Source: Thermococcus sibiricus MM 739 (GTDB taxonomy: Archaea; Methanobacteriota_B; Thermococci; Thermococcales; Thermococcaceae). Taken from it: a stretch of 64,000 nucleotides of DNA. The stretch covers positions 124,001 through 188,000 of the forward strand of contig NC_012883.1 of assembly GCF_000022545.1 (NCBI RefSeq), in the 5' to 3' direction. The notes under the pieces were generated by a model. It worked only from the letters and a program-made list of their open reading frames with translations. It was not told the origin of the DNA and searched no databases. The position numbers were made by a program, and so were the translations under genes. Of this stretch, positions 35,731 through 45,406 are shown piece by piece (the stretch's first letter is position 1; each line of letters starts with the position of its first letter).

Positions 35731-36477
35731 ATGAAGCGTGACTATGTAACGGGGTTCTTTGCTTTGATAGGCACTTTCATGATTTTGTATATTCTCTTGC
35801 CCTTAGTTGTTATTGTAAGTAAGCAGCTTTTTGACTGGGAAATGTTGATGAGAACCTTAAAAGATGAACTTGTTTTAATTGCTCTTAGAAACTCCCTTCT
35901 AACTTCAACAGCTACAATGTTAATTTCCCTGTTTTTTGGAGTACCTTTAGGTTATATTCTTGCAAGAAAAGAGTTTAAGGGTAAAAGCTTTGTTCAAGCC
36001 GTTGTTGATGTTCCGATTGTGATTCCTCATTCCGTCGTTGGTATTATGCTCCTTGTAACTTTCTCAAACAAGATTTTGGATAGTTATCTAGGGATAATTA
36101 TGGCAATGCTTTTTGTTTCTGCACCCTTCACAATTAACGCTGCTAGGGATGGATTTTTAGCAGTGGATGAGAAACTTGAGCACGTCGCGAGAACTTTGGG
36201 AGCCAGTAAGCTCAGAGCATTTTTTACGATTTCTCTTCCTATGGCTATGTCTTCAATTTTAAGCGGTGCAATAATGACATGGGCAAGGGCAATAAGTGAA
36301 GTCGGTGCGATTCTTATCATATCATATTACCCAAAAACAGCTCAAATTCTGGTTATGGAGTACTTTAACAATTATGGGTTAAGGGCATCAAGGCCAATTT
36401 CAGTTATTCTCGTGCTGCTGAGCCTGAGCATATTTGTTATCTTAAGGTGGCTTGTGGGGAGGTCAAGAAATGCTTAG
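35731..36477 (+). CDS. wtpB: Tungstate ABC transporter permease
   Basis: The 248-residue membrane subunit with about six helices and the permease motif [21 protein letters not shown], which docks onto the ATPase coupling helix. The ATG at 35731 follows GAGGTGA; an earlier in-frame start at 35689 would overlap wtpA but has no binding site. The end overlaps wtpC by eight bases. Confidence 0.93.
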   Translation: MKRDYVTGFFALIGTFMILYILLPLVVIVSKQLFDWEMLMRTLKDELVLIALRNSLLTSTATMLISLFFGVPLGYILARKEFKGKSFVQAVVDVPIVIPHSVVGIMLLVTFSNKILDSYLGIIMAMLFVSAPFTINAARDGFLAVDEKLEHVARTLGASKLRAFFTISLPMAMSSILSGAIMTWARAISEVGAILIISYYPKTAQILVMEYFNNYGLRASRPISVILVLLSLSIFVILRWLVGRSRNA

Positions 36478-37504
36478 GGTTGAGAACATTAGCAAAAACT
36501 GGGGGGAATTTAAGCTCCACGATATTACCTTTGAAGTGAAAAACAGAGAGTATTTGATAATTTTAGGCCCAAGTGGTGCTGGAAAGACACTTCTACTTGA
36601 GCTCATTGCTGGAATTTTTGTTCCGGATTCTGGAAGAATTTTCATGAATGGCAATGATATAACATTTTTGCCGCCTGAAAAGAGAAAATTAGCTTATATC
36701 CCTCAGAACTATGCTCTCTTTCCGCACATGAAAGTCTACGATAATATAGCTTACGGATTAAAGCTGAAAAAAATTCCAAAGAATGAAATTGACAAAAAAG
36801 TTAAGGAAATTGGAGAAATCCTTGGAATTTCTCACCTCCTGCACAGAAAACCAAAAACATTGAGTGGTGGGGAGGCTCAAAGAGTTGCCATTGCAAGGGC
36901 CTTGGTTTTGGAGCCGAAACTTCTTCTTCTTGATGAACCATTTGCAAACCTGGATATTCAAACTAGATCTAAGCTTATTCAAGAAATGAAATACTGGCAT
37001 AAGGAGCTAAATTTTACGGCTCTTCACGTGACCCATTCCTTTGAGGAGGCAGTAAGCTTGGGAGATAGAGTAGGGGTTATGTTGAATGGAAAATTAATTC
37101 AAACTGGAGAAGTTAGAGAAGTATTTGGAAGGCCGAAAAATGAAGAAGTGGCAAAATTCCTCGGCTTTGAGAATATAATTGAGGGAATTGGAGAGGGGAG
37201 AGTTTTGAAGACTAATGGCATTTTAATTGAACTTCCCATAGAGGTCAAAGGAAAAGTTAGAATTGGTATAAGGCCGGAAGACATCATAATATCAAGTGAA
37301 CCTATAAAAAGTTCTGCAAGAAATGAATTCAAAGCTAAAGTTCTGGCGGTTGAGGATCTGGGATCCTTAGTAAGACTGACTCTTGATATTGGAGGAATCG
37401 AGCTCAGGGCATTTATAACCCGCTCATCCCTTCTTGAGATGGAAATTAAGGAGGATAAAGAGGTTTATCTAAGCTTTAAAGCAACGGCGATTCATGTCTT
37501 CTAA
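36470..37504 (+). CDS. wtpC: Tungstate ABC transporter ATP-binding protein
   Basis: The 344-residue ATPase. Walker A GPSGAGKT at 33-40, Q-loop [11 protein letters not shown], signature [16 protein letters not shown], Walker [13 protein letters not shown] and H-loop VTHSFEEA are complete. After residue 235 a C-terminal TOBE-like domain ([10 protein letters not shown] onward) may sense intracellular oxyanion, as in ModC. The ATG at 36470 lies within the wtpB end and follows GGGGAGGTC. Confidence 0.93.
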   Translation: MLRVENISKNWGEFKLHDITFEVKNREYLIILGPSGAGKTLLLELIAGIFVPDSGRIFMNGNDITFLPPEKRKLAYIPQNYALFPHMKVYDNIAYGLKLKKIPKNEIDKKVKEIGEILGISHLLHRKPKTLSGGEAQRVAIARALVLEPKLLLLDEPFANLDIQTRSKLIQEMKYWHKELNFTALHVTHSFEEAVSLGDRVGVMLNGKLIQTGEVREVFGRPKNEEVAKFLGFENIIEGIGEGRVLKTNGILIELPIEVKGKVRIGIRPEDIIISSEPIKSSARNEFKAKVLAVEDLGSLVRLTLDIGGIELRAFITRSSLLEMEIKEDKEVYLSFKATAIHVF

Positions 37505-37553
37505 TGGATACAAGCATACTTAGGTGCATTTATTTGTCTTTTAGGAATATTTT

Positions 37554-37584
37554 CTTTATATATAGCAAGTCTTTTATATGCTAT
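37554..37584 (+). promoter_or_regulatory. Promoter of the truncated permease, with small inverted repeat
   Basis: A TATA element (CTTTATATATA, from 37554) is followed by ATAGCA at 37562-37567 mirrored by TGCTAT at 37579-37584. The arms are only six bases, so a regulatory role is a weak suggestion. Confidence 0.35.
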
Positions 37585-37610
37585 GAATTTCTTTCACAAT
37601 TGGTGGGAAC

Positions 37611-38219
37611 ATGAAGAGGTTAACATTGGCTGAAGCAAGTGCAATGCTCATAGGAACTCAAATTGGAGCGGGTGTTTTGGGATTGCCGTATGCATTGAGG
37701 GGAGCAGGTTTCTTGGAGTTTTTGTGGTTATTGAATCTGGGGTTGATGACACTTTTAACTGCTCTCTTTGTCCTTGAAGTTGCTTCCAAGAACCTAGGAA
37801 AGAGCCTTTCAAAGCTCACCGAGGAACATTTGGGAAAGATGGGTGGAGTTGTGATGTTCTTGAGCATTTCTGCTTTAGCCTATGGGGCTCTTATAGCGTA
37901 TATAGCTGGAAGTGCTGATATTATATCATCCTTAGTTGGCATTAGGCCCGAGATTGCGGCCATTGTCTTTTGGAGTTTAATGAGCCTGATAGTTTTTATG
38001 GGACTTAAGGTTTCTGGAGAGGCAGAACTAACTCTTACGGGGGTCCTCCTTTTAGCCCTTGTACTTTCAATAAGTCTTGTTTTAGGTAAGATTAATGAGA
38101 AGAATTTAACCCATCGGGTGAGAAGTCCCCTTCCGAAAGGGCAGGGTAGTTCACTCTTCTCTGTGGTTTTTCTGTTAATATTTAATTTTGTATCGATAAA
38201 TAATTTGGTTCGAAAATAG
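37611..38219 (+). pseudogene. Truncated amino acid permease (HAAAP/tryptophan-tyrosine type)
   Basis: The first 166 or so residues are a normal amino acid permease start: LIGTQIGAGVLGLPYALRGAGF gives the unwound substrate helix TM1 of the aromatic/hydroxy amino acid permease family, and four or five helices follow up to LVLGKINEKNLTHR. Members are usually near 380-410 residues. Here the frame then runs through an IS200/IS605-like end (VRSPLPKGQGSS) and stops at 38219, so over half of the protein is missing. GGTGGGAAC precedes the ATG. The gene is almost certainly non-functional. Confidence 0.8.
38111..38154 (+). mobile_element. IS200/IS605-family right-end relic
   Basis: The segment begins CCATCGGGTGAGAAG, folds CCCTT/AAGGG into a hairpin, and ends GCAGGGTAGTTCAC. 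Hairpin followed by GGGTAGTTCAC is the signature I know from the ends of IS200/IS605 elements, where it also forms the 3' part of the TnpB guide RNA. No tnpA or tnpB gene is near, and the permease is interrupted exactly at its left side, so an element inserted and was then deleted apart from this end. Confidence 0.55.
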
Positions 38220-38264
38220 AATCAAAATTTTTAAAGTTCGCCTATGTAAGATAGATGAGGAGTC

Positions 38265-40856
38265 ATGATAAGGTTTGCTACCAGGGAATACAGCGATGAT
38301 GAAATTTATGCTATACTGGATGAACCTATTAGAGAATGGTTTAAACGGAAATTTGGAACATTTACACCCCCCCAGAGATATGCAGTTGTTGAGATTCACA
38401 AGGGGGAGAATGTTCTTATATCTTCACCAACGGGTAGTGGGAAAACTTTATCCGCTTTTCTCGCCGCCATAAATGAGCTTGTTCTTCTGGGAAAAGAAGG
38501 TAAGCTTGAAGACAAGATTTACGTTCTCTATGTATCTCCACTTAGGGCCTTGAACAATGATATAAGGAGGAACCTTGATGAGCCGTTGAGTGAGATAAGA
38601 CAAATTTATAAGGAACTGGGCTATGAGCTTCCAGAAATAAGGGTTGCAGTGAGGACAAGTGACACATCAAGCTATAAAAAGCAGAAAATGGTAAAAAAGC
38701 CACCTCATATTTTGATAACAACTCCCGAAAGCTTGGCTATAGCTCTAAATGCTCCCAAGTTCAGTCAGAGGTTAAAAACAGTCAAATATGTTATCGTTGA
38801 TGAGGTCCACGCTTTAGCTGAGAACAAGAGAGGGACTCATTTGGCTCTGAGTTTAGAACGGCTCCAAAATCTGGCTGGTGATTTTGTTAGAATTGGCTTA
38901 AGCGCAACGATACACCCTCTAGAAGAAGTTGCTAAATTTGTTTTTGGCTTTAATGATGATGGTACTCCTCGTTCCGGTTTAGTTGTAGATGTTAGCTTTG
39001 CAAAGCAGACTGAAATCAAAGTTGAGAGCGTGGTGGAAGACTTAATCTATGCCCCAGCTAATGAGCTGAGTGGGGCTCTATATAAACGCTTGGATGAACT
39101 TATAGAGCAGCATAGAACAACGTTAATATTTACAAACACGAGGAGCGGGGCTGAAAGGGTTGCATATCACCTTAAGAAAAAGTATCCTAAATATGCGGAA
39201 TTAATTGAAACTCACCATTCGAGCCTTTCTAGGGACGTTAGGCTTGAAGTAGAGGAGAAATTGAAGAGAGGAGAGTTGAAATCAGTGATCAGCTCAACCA
39301 GTTTGGAGCTCGGGATTGACATAGGCACAATAGATTTGGTTGTCCTCATTGGCTCACCAAAGAGTGTTAATAGAGCACTTCAAAGAATCGGAAGGGCAGG
39401 TCATAGGTTGCATGAGGTAAGTAGGGGGATAATCCTCGTTTTGGATAGGGATGATTTGGTGGAATGTGCTGTTTTAGCACATAATGCAAGAAGTAGGAGG
39501 CTTGACAGGATTAAAATTCCCCAAAATCCACTGGATGTCCTTGTGCAACATGTGCTTGGGATAGCTCTGGAAAGGGTGTGGGATATAAATGAAGCATACA
39601 ACCTTGTTAGAAGGGCATATCCATATCGTAATTTAAGCTTTGATGACTTTGTGAGTGTTTTACGTTACTTGGCTGGCGAATATGCAGGTTTGGAAGAGAA
39701 GAAAGTCTATGCAAAGGTCTGGTTTGATGAAGAAGAAGGGAAATTTGGTAGAAGGGGCAAAATGACACGGGCCATCTACTATATGAACACCGGGACAATC
39801 CCAGATGAGGCAAAAATCGAAGTTTTTACCCTTGATAAGCATTTTATTGGAACTGTTGAAGAAGAATTTGCAGAAAGATTAATGCCGGGGGATATTTTTG
39901 TTCTGTCTGGCAGAACCTACGAATTTAAAAAATCAAGAGCGAATAGAGTTTATGTTCAGCCAAAGGAAGGAGCAAAGCCAACAATTCCAGCATGGTTTTC
40001 TGAAATGCTGCCCTTAAGTTTTGACCTAGCTTTGGACGTGCAGCGTTTTAGAAGAGAGGTTAAGGCCCTTCTAAGCAGTAAAAGAGCAAAGTCGCTTCTC
40101 ATAAGAAAGTACAAAATTGATGAAAAGGCCGCAAGGGCCATTTTGGGGTATTTTAGAGAACAGGAGAGGTATTCAACTATCCCAGATGACGAACTTCTTC
40201 TTGTTGAGGGGATCTTTGATGAAAGGAGAGTTAAATACTTCTTCCACACACTGATAGGGAGAAGGGCCAATGAAGCTTTGAGCAGGGCCTTTGCCTACAT
40301 CATCAGCAAAAAGAAGAAAACGAATGTTGGAATAGCAATAAGTGATAACGGGTTCATGCTTATCCTTCCTAAGGAAAAGATCTTAAACGAGGAAGAAATT
40401 AGGGAGCTATTTCAGATTGAGAATGTGAGGGAAACCTTAAAGAGAGCATTGGACAATACAGAGCTTTTAAAGAGACGTTTCAGGCATGTAGCAAACAGAG
40501 GTTTGCTTATTCTTAGAAGATATATGGGGAGAAAGAAGAGCTTAAGCAGACAGCAGTTAAATGCACAAACTCTCTTGAGGCTTTTGAAGAAAAACTACCC
40601 AGATTTTCCACTTTTGAAAGAAGTTTACAGGGAGATAATGGAGGATAAGATGGATATAGAGAATGCAGAACTCTTCTTGAGCTGGGTTAAGGAAGGAAAG
40701 ATAAAAGTGGTGGTAGAGCATAATGAATTGCCCTCGCCTTTTGCCTTTAATCTTGAAGTGATTGGAGCTAGTGATGTTGTGCTGATGGAGGACAGAAGGG
40801 AGCTTATCAAACAGCTGCACAGCAAAATCATGAAGCTAATAGGGGAAAAGGTTTAA
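38265..40856 (+). CDS. Lhr-type ATP-dependent helicase
   Basis: A superfamily 2 DNA helicase of the large helicase-related (Lhr) family, implicated in archaeal DNA repair. In 863 residues it has Walker A SPTGSGKT at 54-61, the DEVH box at 179-182, GLSATIHPLE as motif III, TNTRSGAERVA as motif IV and IGRAGHR as motif VI, then the winged-helix and Lhr-core beta domains (CAVLAHNARSRRLDRIKIP). The length is that of the Lhr core without the C-terminal extension of bacterial forms. It starts 45 bases after the permease relic with its own TTTTTAAAG promoter. Confidence 0.93.
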   Translation: MIRFATREYSDDEIYAILDEPIREWFKRKFGTFTPPQRYAVVEIHKGENVLISSPTGSGKTLSAFLAAINELVLLGKEGKLEDKIYVLYVSPLRALNNDIRRNLDEPLSEIRQIYKELGYELPEIRVAVRTSDTSSYKKQKMVKKPPHILITTPESLAIALNAPKFSQRLKTVKYVIVDEVHALAENKRGTHLALSLERLQNLAGDFVRIGLSATIHPLEEVAKFVFGFNDDGTPRSGLVVDVSFAKQTEIKVESVVEDLIYAPANELSGALYKRLDELIEQHRTTLIFTNTRSGAERVAYHLKKKYPKYAELIETHHSSLSRDVRLEVEEKLKRGELKSVISSTSLELGIDIGTIDLVVLIGSPKSVNRALQRIGRAGHRLHEVSRGIILVLDRDDLVECAVLAHNARSRRLDRIKIPQNPLDVLVQHVLGIALERVWDINEAYNLVRRAYPYRNLSFDDFVSVLRYLAGEYAGLEEKKVYAKVWFDEEEGKFGRRGKMTRAIYYMNTGTIPDEAKIEVFTLDKHFIGTVEEEFAERLMPGDIFVLSGRTYEFKKSRANRVYVQPKEGAKPTIPAWFSEMLPLSFDLALDVQRFRREVKALLSSKRAKSLLIRKYKIDEKAARAILGYFREQERYSTIPDDELLLVEGIFDERRVKYFFHTLIGRRANEALSRAFAYIISKKKKTNVGIAISDNGFMLILPKEKILNEEEIRELFQIENVRETLKRALDNTELLKRRFRHVANRGLLILRRYMGRKKSLSRQQLNAQTLLRLLKKNYPDFPLLKEVYREIMEDKMDIENAELFLSWVKEGKIKVVVEHNELPSPFAFNLEVIGASDVVLMEDRRELIKQLHSKIMKLIGEKV

Positions 40857-40889
40857 ATACAATGTTGAGAAGTAATAAAGGGAAGTAAG

Positions 40890-42082
40890 GTGAGTAAAAA
40901 GGTACGGATTTTGCTGAACATTCTGTTTATCTTTCTAATATTCTGGACATTGAACTACTGGGAGGAAACTTCCAAAAGAGATCCTCTGCTAGATAGAATA
41001 TACAGACTTGATCTCGGCCTTGAATGGGATGTAGATGGAATAGGGTTTCAAAATGACACCCTCGTTGTTAAGGTGACGTATCAGGGAATATCAAAAACCC
41101 CGAAAATGGGAGCTTGCTTTTTATAAGGGATGGAAAGATAGTCAGAAACGTAACGTTACTACCTTATGGTGGTTTTGGGACATTTGATATCTCAAAAGAT
41201 GTTATAGCCCTTGGGATCTATAATATTAAGTGGCTTGATGAGTCTACTTTTACTTTCTCTCCGTTTTATCTTATAGTATACTCTCCCACGGGTTCTGAGC
41301 TCTGGAGAAAGGAGTTCAATGTAACTTCTCTAAGTACAGCCGGCGATTTAATTGTGGCAAGAAGCTATGTAAGGAATGGTAGCGTCGTTAAGGTTTTTGA
41401 CATAGGTGGAAATGAGCTTTGGGGATTGGATTTTGGCGAAAAAGTCGCTACAAACGGAAAAACTGTTGCTGTTGCTGAGAAAAGCAAAATCTATATCTTC
41501 TCCAGAGACGGAAATATCATAAGAACCATTGAACCGTGGAAAGGTGCTGTTGGTTCTGTAGAGCTTACGGATGATGAAAAACTCGTTGTAACTTTTTATT
41601 CGAAAGAAGCTTCTTACTTGAGAGTTTATAGTGAAAATGGAAGCTTACTCTGGACGAAGAATTTCTCTCGCATAATGGATTTTGCGATCTCTCAAAATTA
41701 TATCCTAGTGTATGATGGCGCACTGCATATACTCGATTGGTCGGGAAAAGTGCTCTGAGATAACACTCGCTACTATCCTCGATATCCAGAAGTGGGAATT
41801 GTATTGGGTAGAATCGCGATTTCTGAGGACGAAAAGCTTATAGCCTACGGGAGTTCTGGAGTGAGCTTAGCAATAAATCCCCTCTTTGATCATGACAAAG
41901 ACGGCATTATAGACGAAGATGATCCTATTCCCTTTAACAATGGTCTTTTCTATAGAGTTCTGCTGACAATTGCCGTGGGTATTGCTGCAATATGGGTAAA
42001 CAAAAGAGAACAGCAAAGGAATAGGGAAGAAGCGAGAAAAAAGTATGAAGAGATTAAAAACGCCTTAGACTCTAAACTTTAA
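40890..42082 (+). pseudogene. Membrane-anchored beta-propeller protein gene, frameshifted and with in-frame TGA
   Basis: When the pieces are joined the product is a bitopic protein: an N-terminal membrane anchor (RILLNILFIFLIFWTLNYW), a PQQ/WD-like propeller with recurring blades (GSELWRKEFNVTS, GNELWGLDFGEK, GSLLWTKNFSR), an acidic calcium-like loop DHDKDGIIDEDD, and a C-terminal helix. The first piece shifts frame at the A/C-rich run near 41092-41103 (one base missing; the restored frame reads KNPENGSLLFIRDGK). A TGA at 41756-41758 interrupts the second piece, probably from a TGG tryptophan codon (SGKVLW). Both lesions together indicate decay. It overlaps the convergent peptidase gene by 11 bases. 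Confidence 0.75.
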
Positions 42083-43934
42083 CCTCCAGCGTCTTAACAA
42101 CAAAAGAAAGCATATCTGCTAATTCTCTAATCCGGGTTTCAGGTGAAGCTCCCATGTGGCCGCTTTTTGTTTCCACCCTTAGGTAAACCGGTGCACCCAT
42201 ATCTCTGAGCCTCTTTGCGAACTTAAGTGCATGGCCCGGATGAACTCTATCGTCATGTAAACCTGTGTAAATCAGTGTTGGCGGGTATTTTTTGGTTGGA
42301 TCGATGTTATGGTATGGAGAATATTTGAGCAAGAACTCCCTATCCCTTGGGTCATCTGGATTACCGTATTCTGGTACCCAAACGCTGCCAATGTAAAGCT
42401 TGTGGAAGCGCAGCATGTCTATGACGGGGTAGCCTATTAAAGCAGCATCCATTACATCAGGTCTTTGAACTAAGACAGTTGAAACTAAAAGCCCTCCGTT
42501 GCTCCTTCCCCATGCCGCGACTTTGTAATCCTCTTCTTTAAGCTTTTCAAGAACCGCTATGAAATCATCAAACACGTTCTGCTTATTTTCTCTCATTCCG
42601 GCTTTGTGCCATTCTTCGCCGTATTCACTTCCTCCTCTAAGGTTTGCCATTGCAAAGGTTCCACCCATTTCTATGAATGGGATTACATGCGGGAAGAATC
42701 TGGGTTTTAGAGAAATATTGAAGCCACCATATCCGAAGACCCACGCTTTCTTTTCTTCCTTTTCTCCTCTCACAATGAAGTAGTGGATTTTCGTTCCGTC
42801 TTTTGAGGTTGCGAAGTCTTCATTGACTGTAAAATGCCATTCAATTTTGACCTCGTCAATGAGTTCTAGATTGTCATCGAACTTATATAATCTGTAAGGG
42901 ATCGTGAAGCTTTCATATCTTAGAATTGCCGTTTTTCCATTGTTGTCAAGGGGGTAAACCTGGCCCGGCATGTCGAATTTTATCTCTTCAATAAGTTCTC
43001 CGTCTAGGGTAAATACCTTTAACAATGAAGATGCATGAACTAAATAGGCAGCTAGGATCTTGTCTTTTACTATTATGACCCATTCTAATGGGAATTCTCC
43101 TTCCGGGATAATCTCTCTAGTCTCCCCATTTTCAAGAGCAATAACTTTTCCAAGCCCTCTGCCTTCTCTTGTATATATATAGAGTTTTTCGTTTACATAC
43201 TCGATTGGATGGGCTGGAACTTCGCTTGAATATACTTTTTTCCATTTTTCAGGCTCTGAGAGTGGGCCAAAGTATATATCGTTTTTATTCCACCCGAAGG
43301 AGAGGGTAACCAATGCATGTTTTTTATCTTTGGTTTTTTGAATTGACATGAAATACCCTGAACCAAGGCCTTCTCCAAAAACCATTTTTTCTTCTTTGCC
43401 CTTTTTGAGGAAAATTCTCTCTGCAGGGGCATCAATGCCATCAGGAGTTTTTTCTTTTCTGTAAAAACGGGCGAAGTAGTAGCCATCTTCGAGGAAAGTT
43501 ATATTCCAAAGTGAGGGCTTTATTTCTTCAACTATTTTTCCGTTCTCAAAATCAATTATCCTTGTTATTCCTTCATCAGAACCGCCTATTGAAAAGTTGT
43601 AAGCCAACCTCTTTCCGTCTTCATCTACAGTAAAACTTTGGAGAAGAATTTCATCTTTAAGCTCTTTTTCTAGGGTTTCTGAAGTAATTATAACTTCATT
43701 TGTTTCAAGCACCTTTATAATCTGCTTGCCACCTTCATTGACCTTTACAAATGTGCCCTTCTTTGTTATGCGCGCCTCTACAATGTTTGGGAGATAGTAG
43801 TATTTTTTGACTTTATCAATTAATCTGTCTGGAAGTTCTCCGATGAATTCTCTGAAACGAGTGTTCTCTTCATTGACAAATTTTAGCACTCTTTCATCAG
43901 TTAGATTTTCCATCCAGATGTAGGGGTCTTCCAT
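42072..43934 (-). CDS. Prolyl oligopeptidase
   Basis: A 620-residue S9 serine peptidase that cleaves after proline in short peptides, like the Pyrococcus furiosus enzyme of similar size. The N-terminal beta-propeller leads to an alpha/beta-hydrolase domain with the nucleophile in GRSNGGLLV, aspartate in HDDRVHPGHA and histidine in SGHMGA. The ATG at 43934 follows GGTGATTCTT; a longer frame would add 21 residues without a signal. No signal peptide, so it is cytosolic, suiting peptide fermentation. Confidence 0.93.
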   Translation of the reverse strand: MEDPYIWMENLTDERVLKFVNEENTRFREFIGELPDRLIDKVKKYYYLPNIVEARITKKGTFVKVNEGGKQIIKVLETNEVIITSETLEKELKDEILLQSFTVDEDGKRLAYNFSIGGSDEGITRIIDFENGKIVEEIKPSLWNITFLEDGYYFARFYRKEKTPDGIDAPAERIFLKKGKEEKMVFGEGLGSGYFMSIQKTKDKKHALVTLSFGWNKNDIYFGPLSEPEKWKKVYSSEVPAHPIEYVNEKLYIYTREGRGLGKVIALENGETREIIPEGEFPLEWVIIVKDKILAAYLVHASSLLKVFTLDGELIEEIKFDMPGQVYPLDNNGKTAILRYESFTIPYRLYKFDDNLELIDEVKIEWHFTVNEDFATSKDGTKIHYFIVRGEKEEKKAWVFGYGGFNISLKPRFFPHVIPFIEMGGTFAMANLRGGSEYGEEWHKAGMRENKQNVFDDFIAVLEKLKEEDYKVAAWGRSNGGLLVSTVLVQRPDVMDAALIGYPVIDMLRFHKLYIGSVWVPEYGNPDDPRDREFLLKYSPYHNIDPTKKYPPTLIYTGLHDDRVHPGHALKFAKRLRDMGAPVYLRVETKSGHMGASPETRIRELADMLSFVVKTLEVKV

Positions 43935-44065
43935 AAGAATCACCATTAAGATAATGGACTTAACGTTAATAAGGGTGTCGCTCATTTGCTTTAACATTAT
44001 ATTATTGCAAGTTCTAAAAATGATAAAAGGTCTTGGGAAGGTCTCTTTTGAACCGCTTACTCCTG

Positions 44066-44530
44066 TTATTCTACCTTTACATCAAAAAGACAGATCTCAT
44101 CGCCTTTTAATACATTTTTAGGCCGTTTGAAGTTTATATTCGGGTTGTAGGCCTTCATCAGAGCGATATCTTGTTCACAATATATGAGACCGATCTCTTC
44201 TGCACCTTTTTCTTTCCAAACTTTTGCAAAGGGGCAGAAGCTCACTTCACTGTAATATGTTACTTCATCTACTTTTGAGGTGCCTTTCCAGGCTTCTTTA
44301 AGTGGCATATCATAGTATTTTGAAAGATTTTCCATTGTTGGGGGTAGACCCCTGCTTAAAACCTCTTTCCTGATATTCTCTCCCCTTTCTGAGCCAAAGT
44401 TTTCGATAGCTTTTCTTAGAACTCTTTCGCCCTCATCTCCGAAAGTATCTATAACTTCTTTTGAGATATGATAAAAGAGAAGGGCCATAATTTCGGCCAT
44501 TTTTTGAACACTACTCTTTTCTTCGTTCAT
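44066..44530 (-). CDS. L-2-amino-thiazoline-4-carboxylic acid hydrolase family protein
   Basis: A 154-residue soluble protein resembling the ATC hydrolase family: a helical N-terminal half with GSERGENIRKEVLSRG and a C-terminal half with SFCPFAKVWKEKGAEEIGLIYCEQD and KGDEICLFDVKV, containing three conserved cysteines. In most archaea the true substrate is unknown, so only family membership is claimed. AAGGAGGGATT precedes the ATG. It is divergent from the DUF4097 gene. Confidence 0.7.
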   Translation of the reverse strand: MNEEKSSVQKMAEIMALLFYHISKEVIDTFGDEGERVLRKAIENFGSERGENIRKEVLSRGLPPTMENLSKYYDMPLKEAWKGTSKVDEVTYYSEVSFCPFAKVWKEKGAEEIGLIYCEQDIALMKAYNPNINFKRPKNVLKGDEICLFDVKVE

Positions 44531-44667
44531 TTTTAATCCCTCCTTAAAGTGTATTTATTCACAAACAGGTTTTATGTTGCAAATCTAAAAATCTTTGTGT
44601 GTCTAGGAAAGTTTATTATTTGTTGGCGATAATATTTGAAAATAGATCATGAGATGTGACTCAATAT

Positions 44668-44720
44668 AATTGATCAATTTTGACCACATTTTTATTTTCC
44701 TTTGACCACACTATATATAA
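44668..44720 (+). promoter_or_regulatory. DUF4097 gene promoter with tandem TTTGACCACA sites
   Basis: TTTGACCACA occurs at 44679-44688 and again at 44701-44710, 22 bases apart, that is two helical turns. The second copy abuts the TATA element CTATATATAA at 44711-44720, and the palindrome AATTGATCAATT lies at 44668-44679. Direct repeats upstream of BRE/TATA suggest an activator. Confidence 0.5.
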
Positions 44721-44734
44721 TTGAGGTGGTGATT

Positions 44735-45406
44735 ATGATTGAAGTTGTTGAGAGAGAATATAAAGTGGAAGAAAGTTTAAAGTTGAAACTTGGAAATGTG
44801 AACGGCCGCATAAGAATTGAAGGATATGATGGAGATACAATAAAACTCAAAGCAGAGAAAAAATGGGGCCTTTTAGGAACAGAGCCTAAAATAAAGGTAA
44901 AAAAAGAAGGAAATATATTAAAAATTGAAGCAAAACATGGAAAAAGTTTTGGAGTCAGTATGGGAGAAAGTGCAGTTAACTTTGATATTTTAGTTCCTAA
45001 AAGTGTAGAGGTTGGAAAAGTCGGAAATGTAAATGGCTCGATATCGTTGAAAAACATAGAAAAAGTCGGAAAAGTGGCAACAGTAAACGGGAGTATAACA
45101 GCAGAGAATGTATTTGCGGGGAAGATTTCAACTGTAAATGGCTCAATAAAGGCCATGCTTTCAAGTATAAATGGGGATTTAGTCATTTCAACAGTGAATG
45201 GAAGTATTGAAGTTTATCTCTCCAAGGATTCGGATATTGAAGTTAATGCACACTCTGTTAATGGGAAAATAGCCTCTGAAATTCCAGGAGAACTTTCAAA
45301 AGCGCCTTTCCATGGGCCAAAATCATTTAAGGGTGTTCTTGGAGAAGGAAAATATAACGTGAAGATCTCAACAGTAAATGGCAATATATCTATTAAAGCG
45401 CTGTAA
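44735..45406 (+). CDS. DUF4097 beta-helix repeat protein
   Basis: A 223-residue protein of stacked beta repeats. The motif VNGSI recurs with small variation: GNVNGRIRI, GNVNGSISL, ATVNGSITA, STVNGSIKA, SSINGDLVI, STVNGSIEV, SVNGKIAS and STVNGNISI, about one per 15-20 residues, giving a right-handed beta-helix typical of DUF4097 (YvlB-like) proteins. There is no signal peptide, so it is probably cytosolic or membrane-associated. Function is unknown; bacterial relatives accompany envelope-stress genes. GAGGTGGTGATT precedes the ATG. Confidence 0.82.
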   Translation: MIEVVEREYKVEESLKLKLGNVNGRIRIEGYDGDTIKLKAEKKWGLLGTEPKIKVKKEGNILKIEAKHGKSFGVSMGESAVNFDILVPKSVEVGKVGNVNGSISLKNIEKVGKVATVNGSITAENVFAGKISTVNGSIKAMLSSINGDLVISTVNGSIEVYLSKDSDIEVNAHSVNGKIASEIPGELSKAPFHGPKSFKGVLGEGKYNVKISTVNGNISIKAL

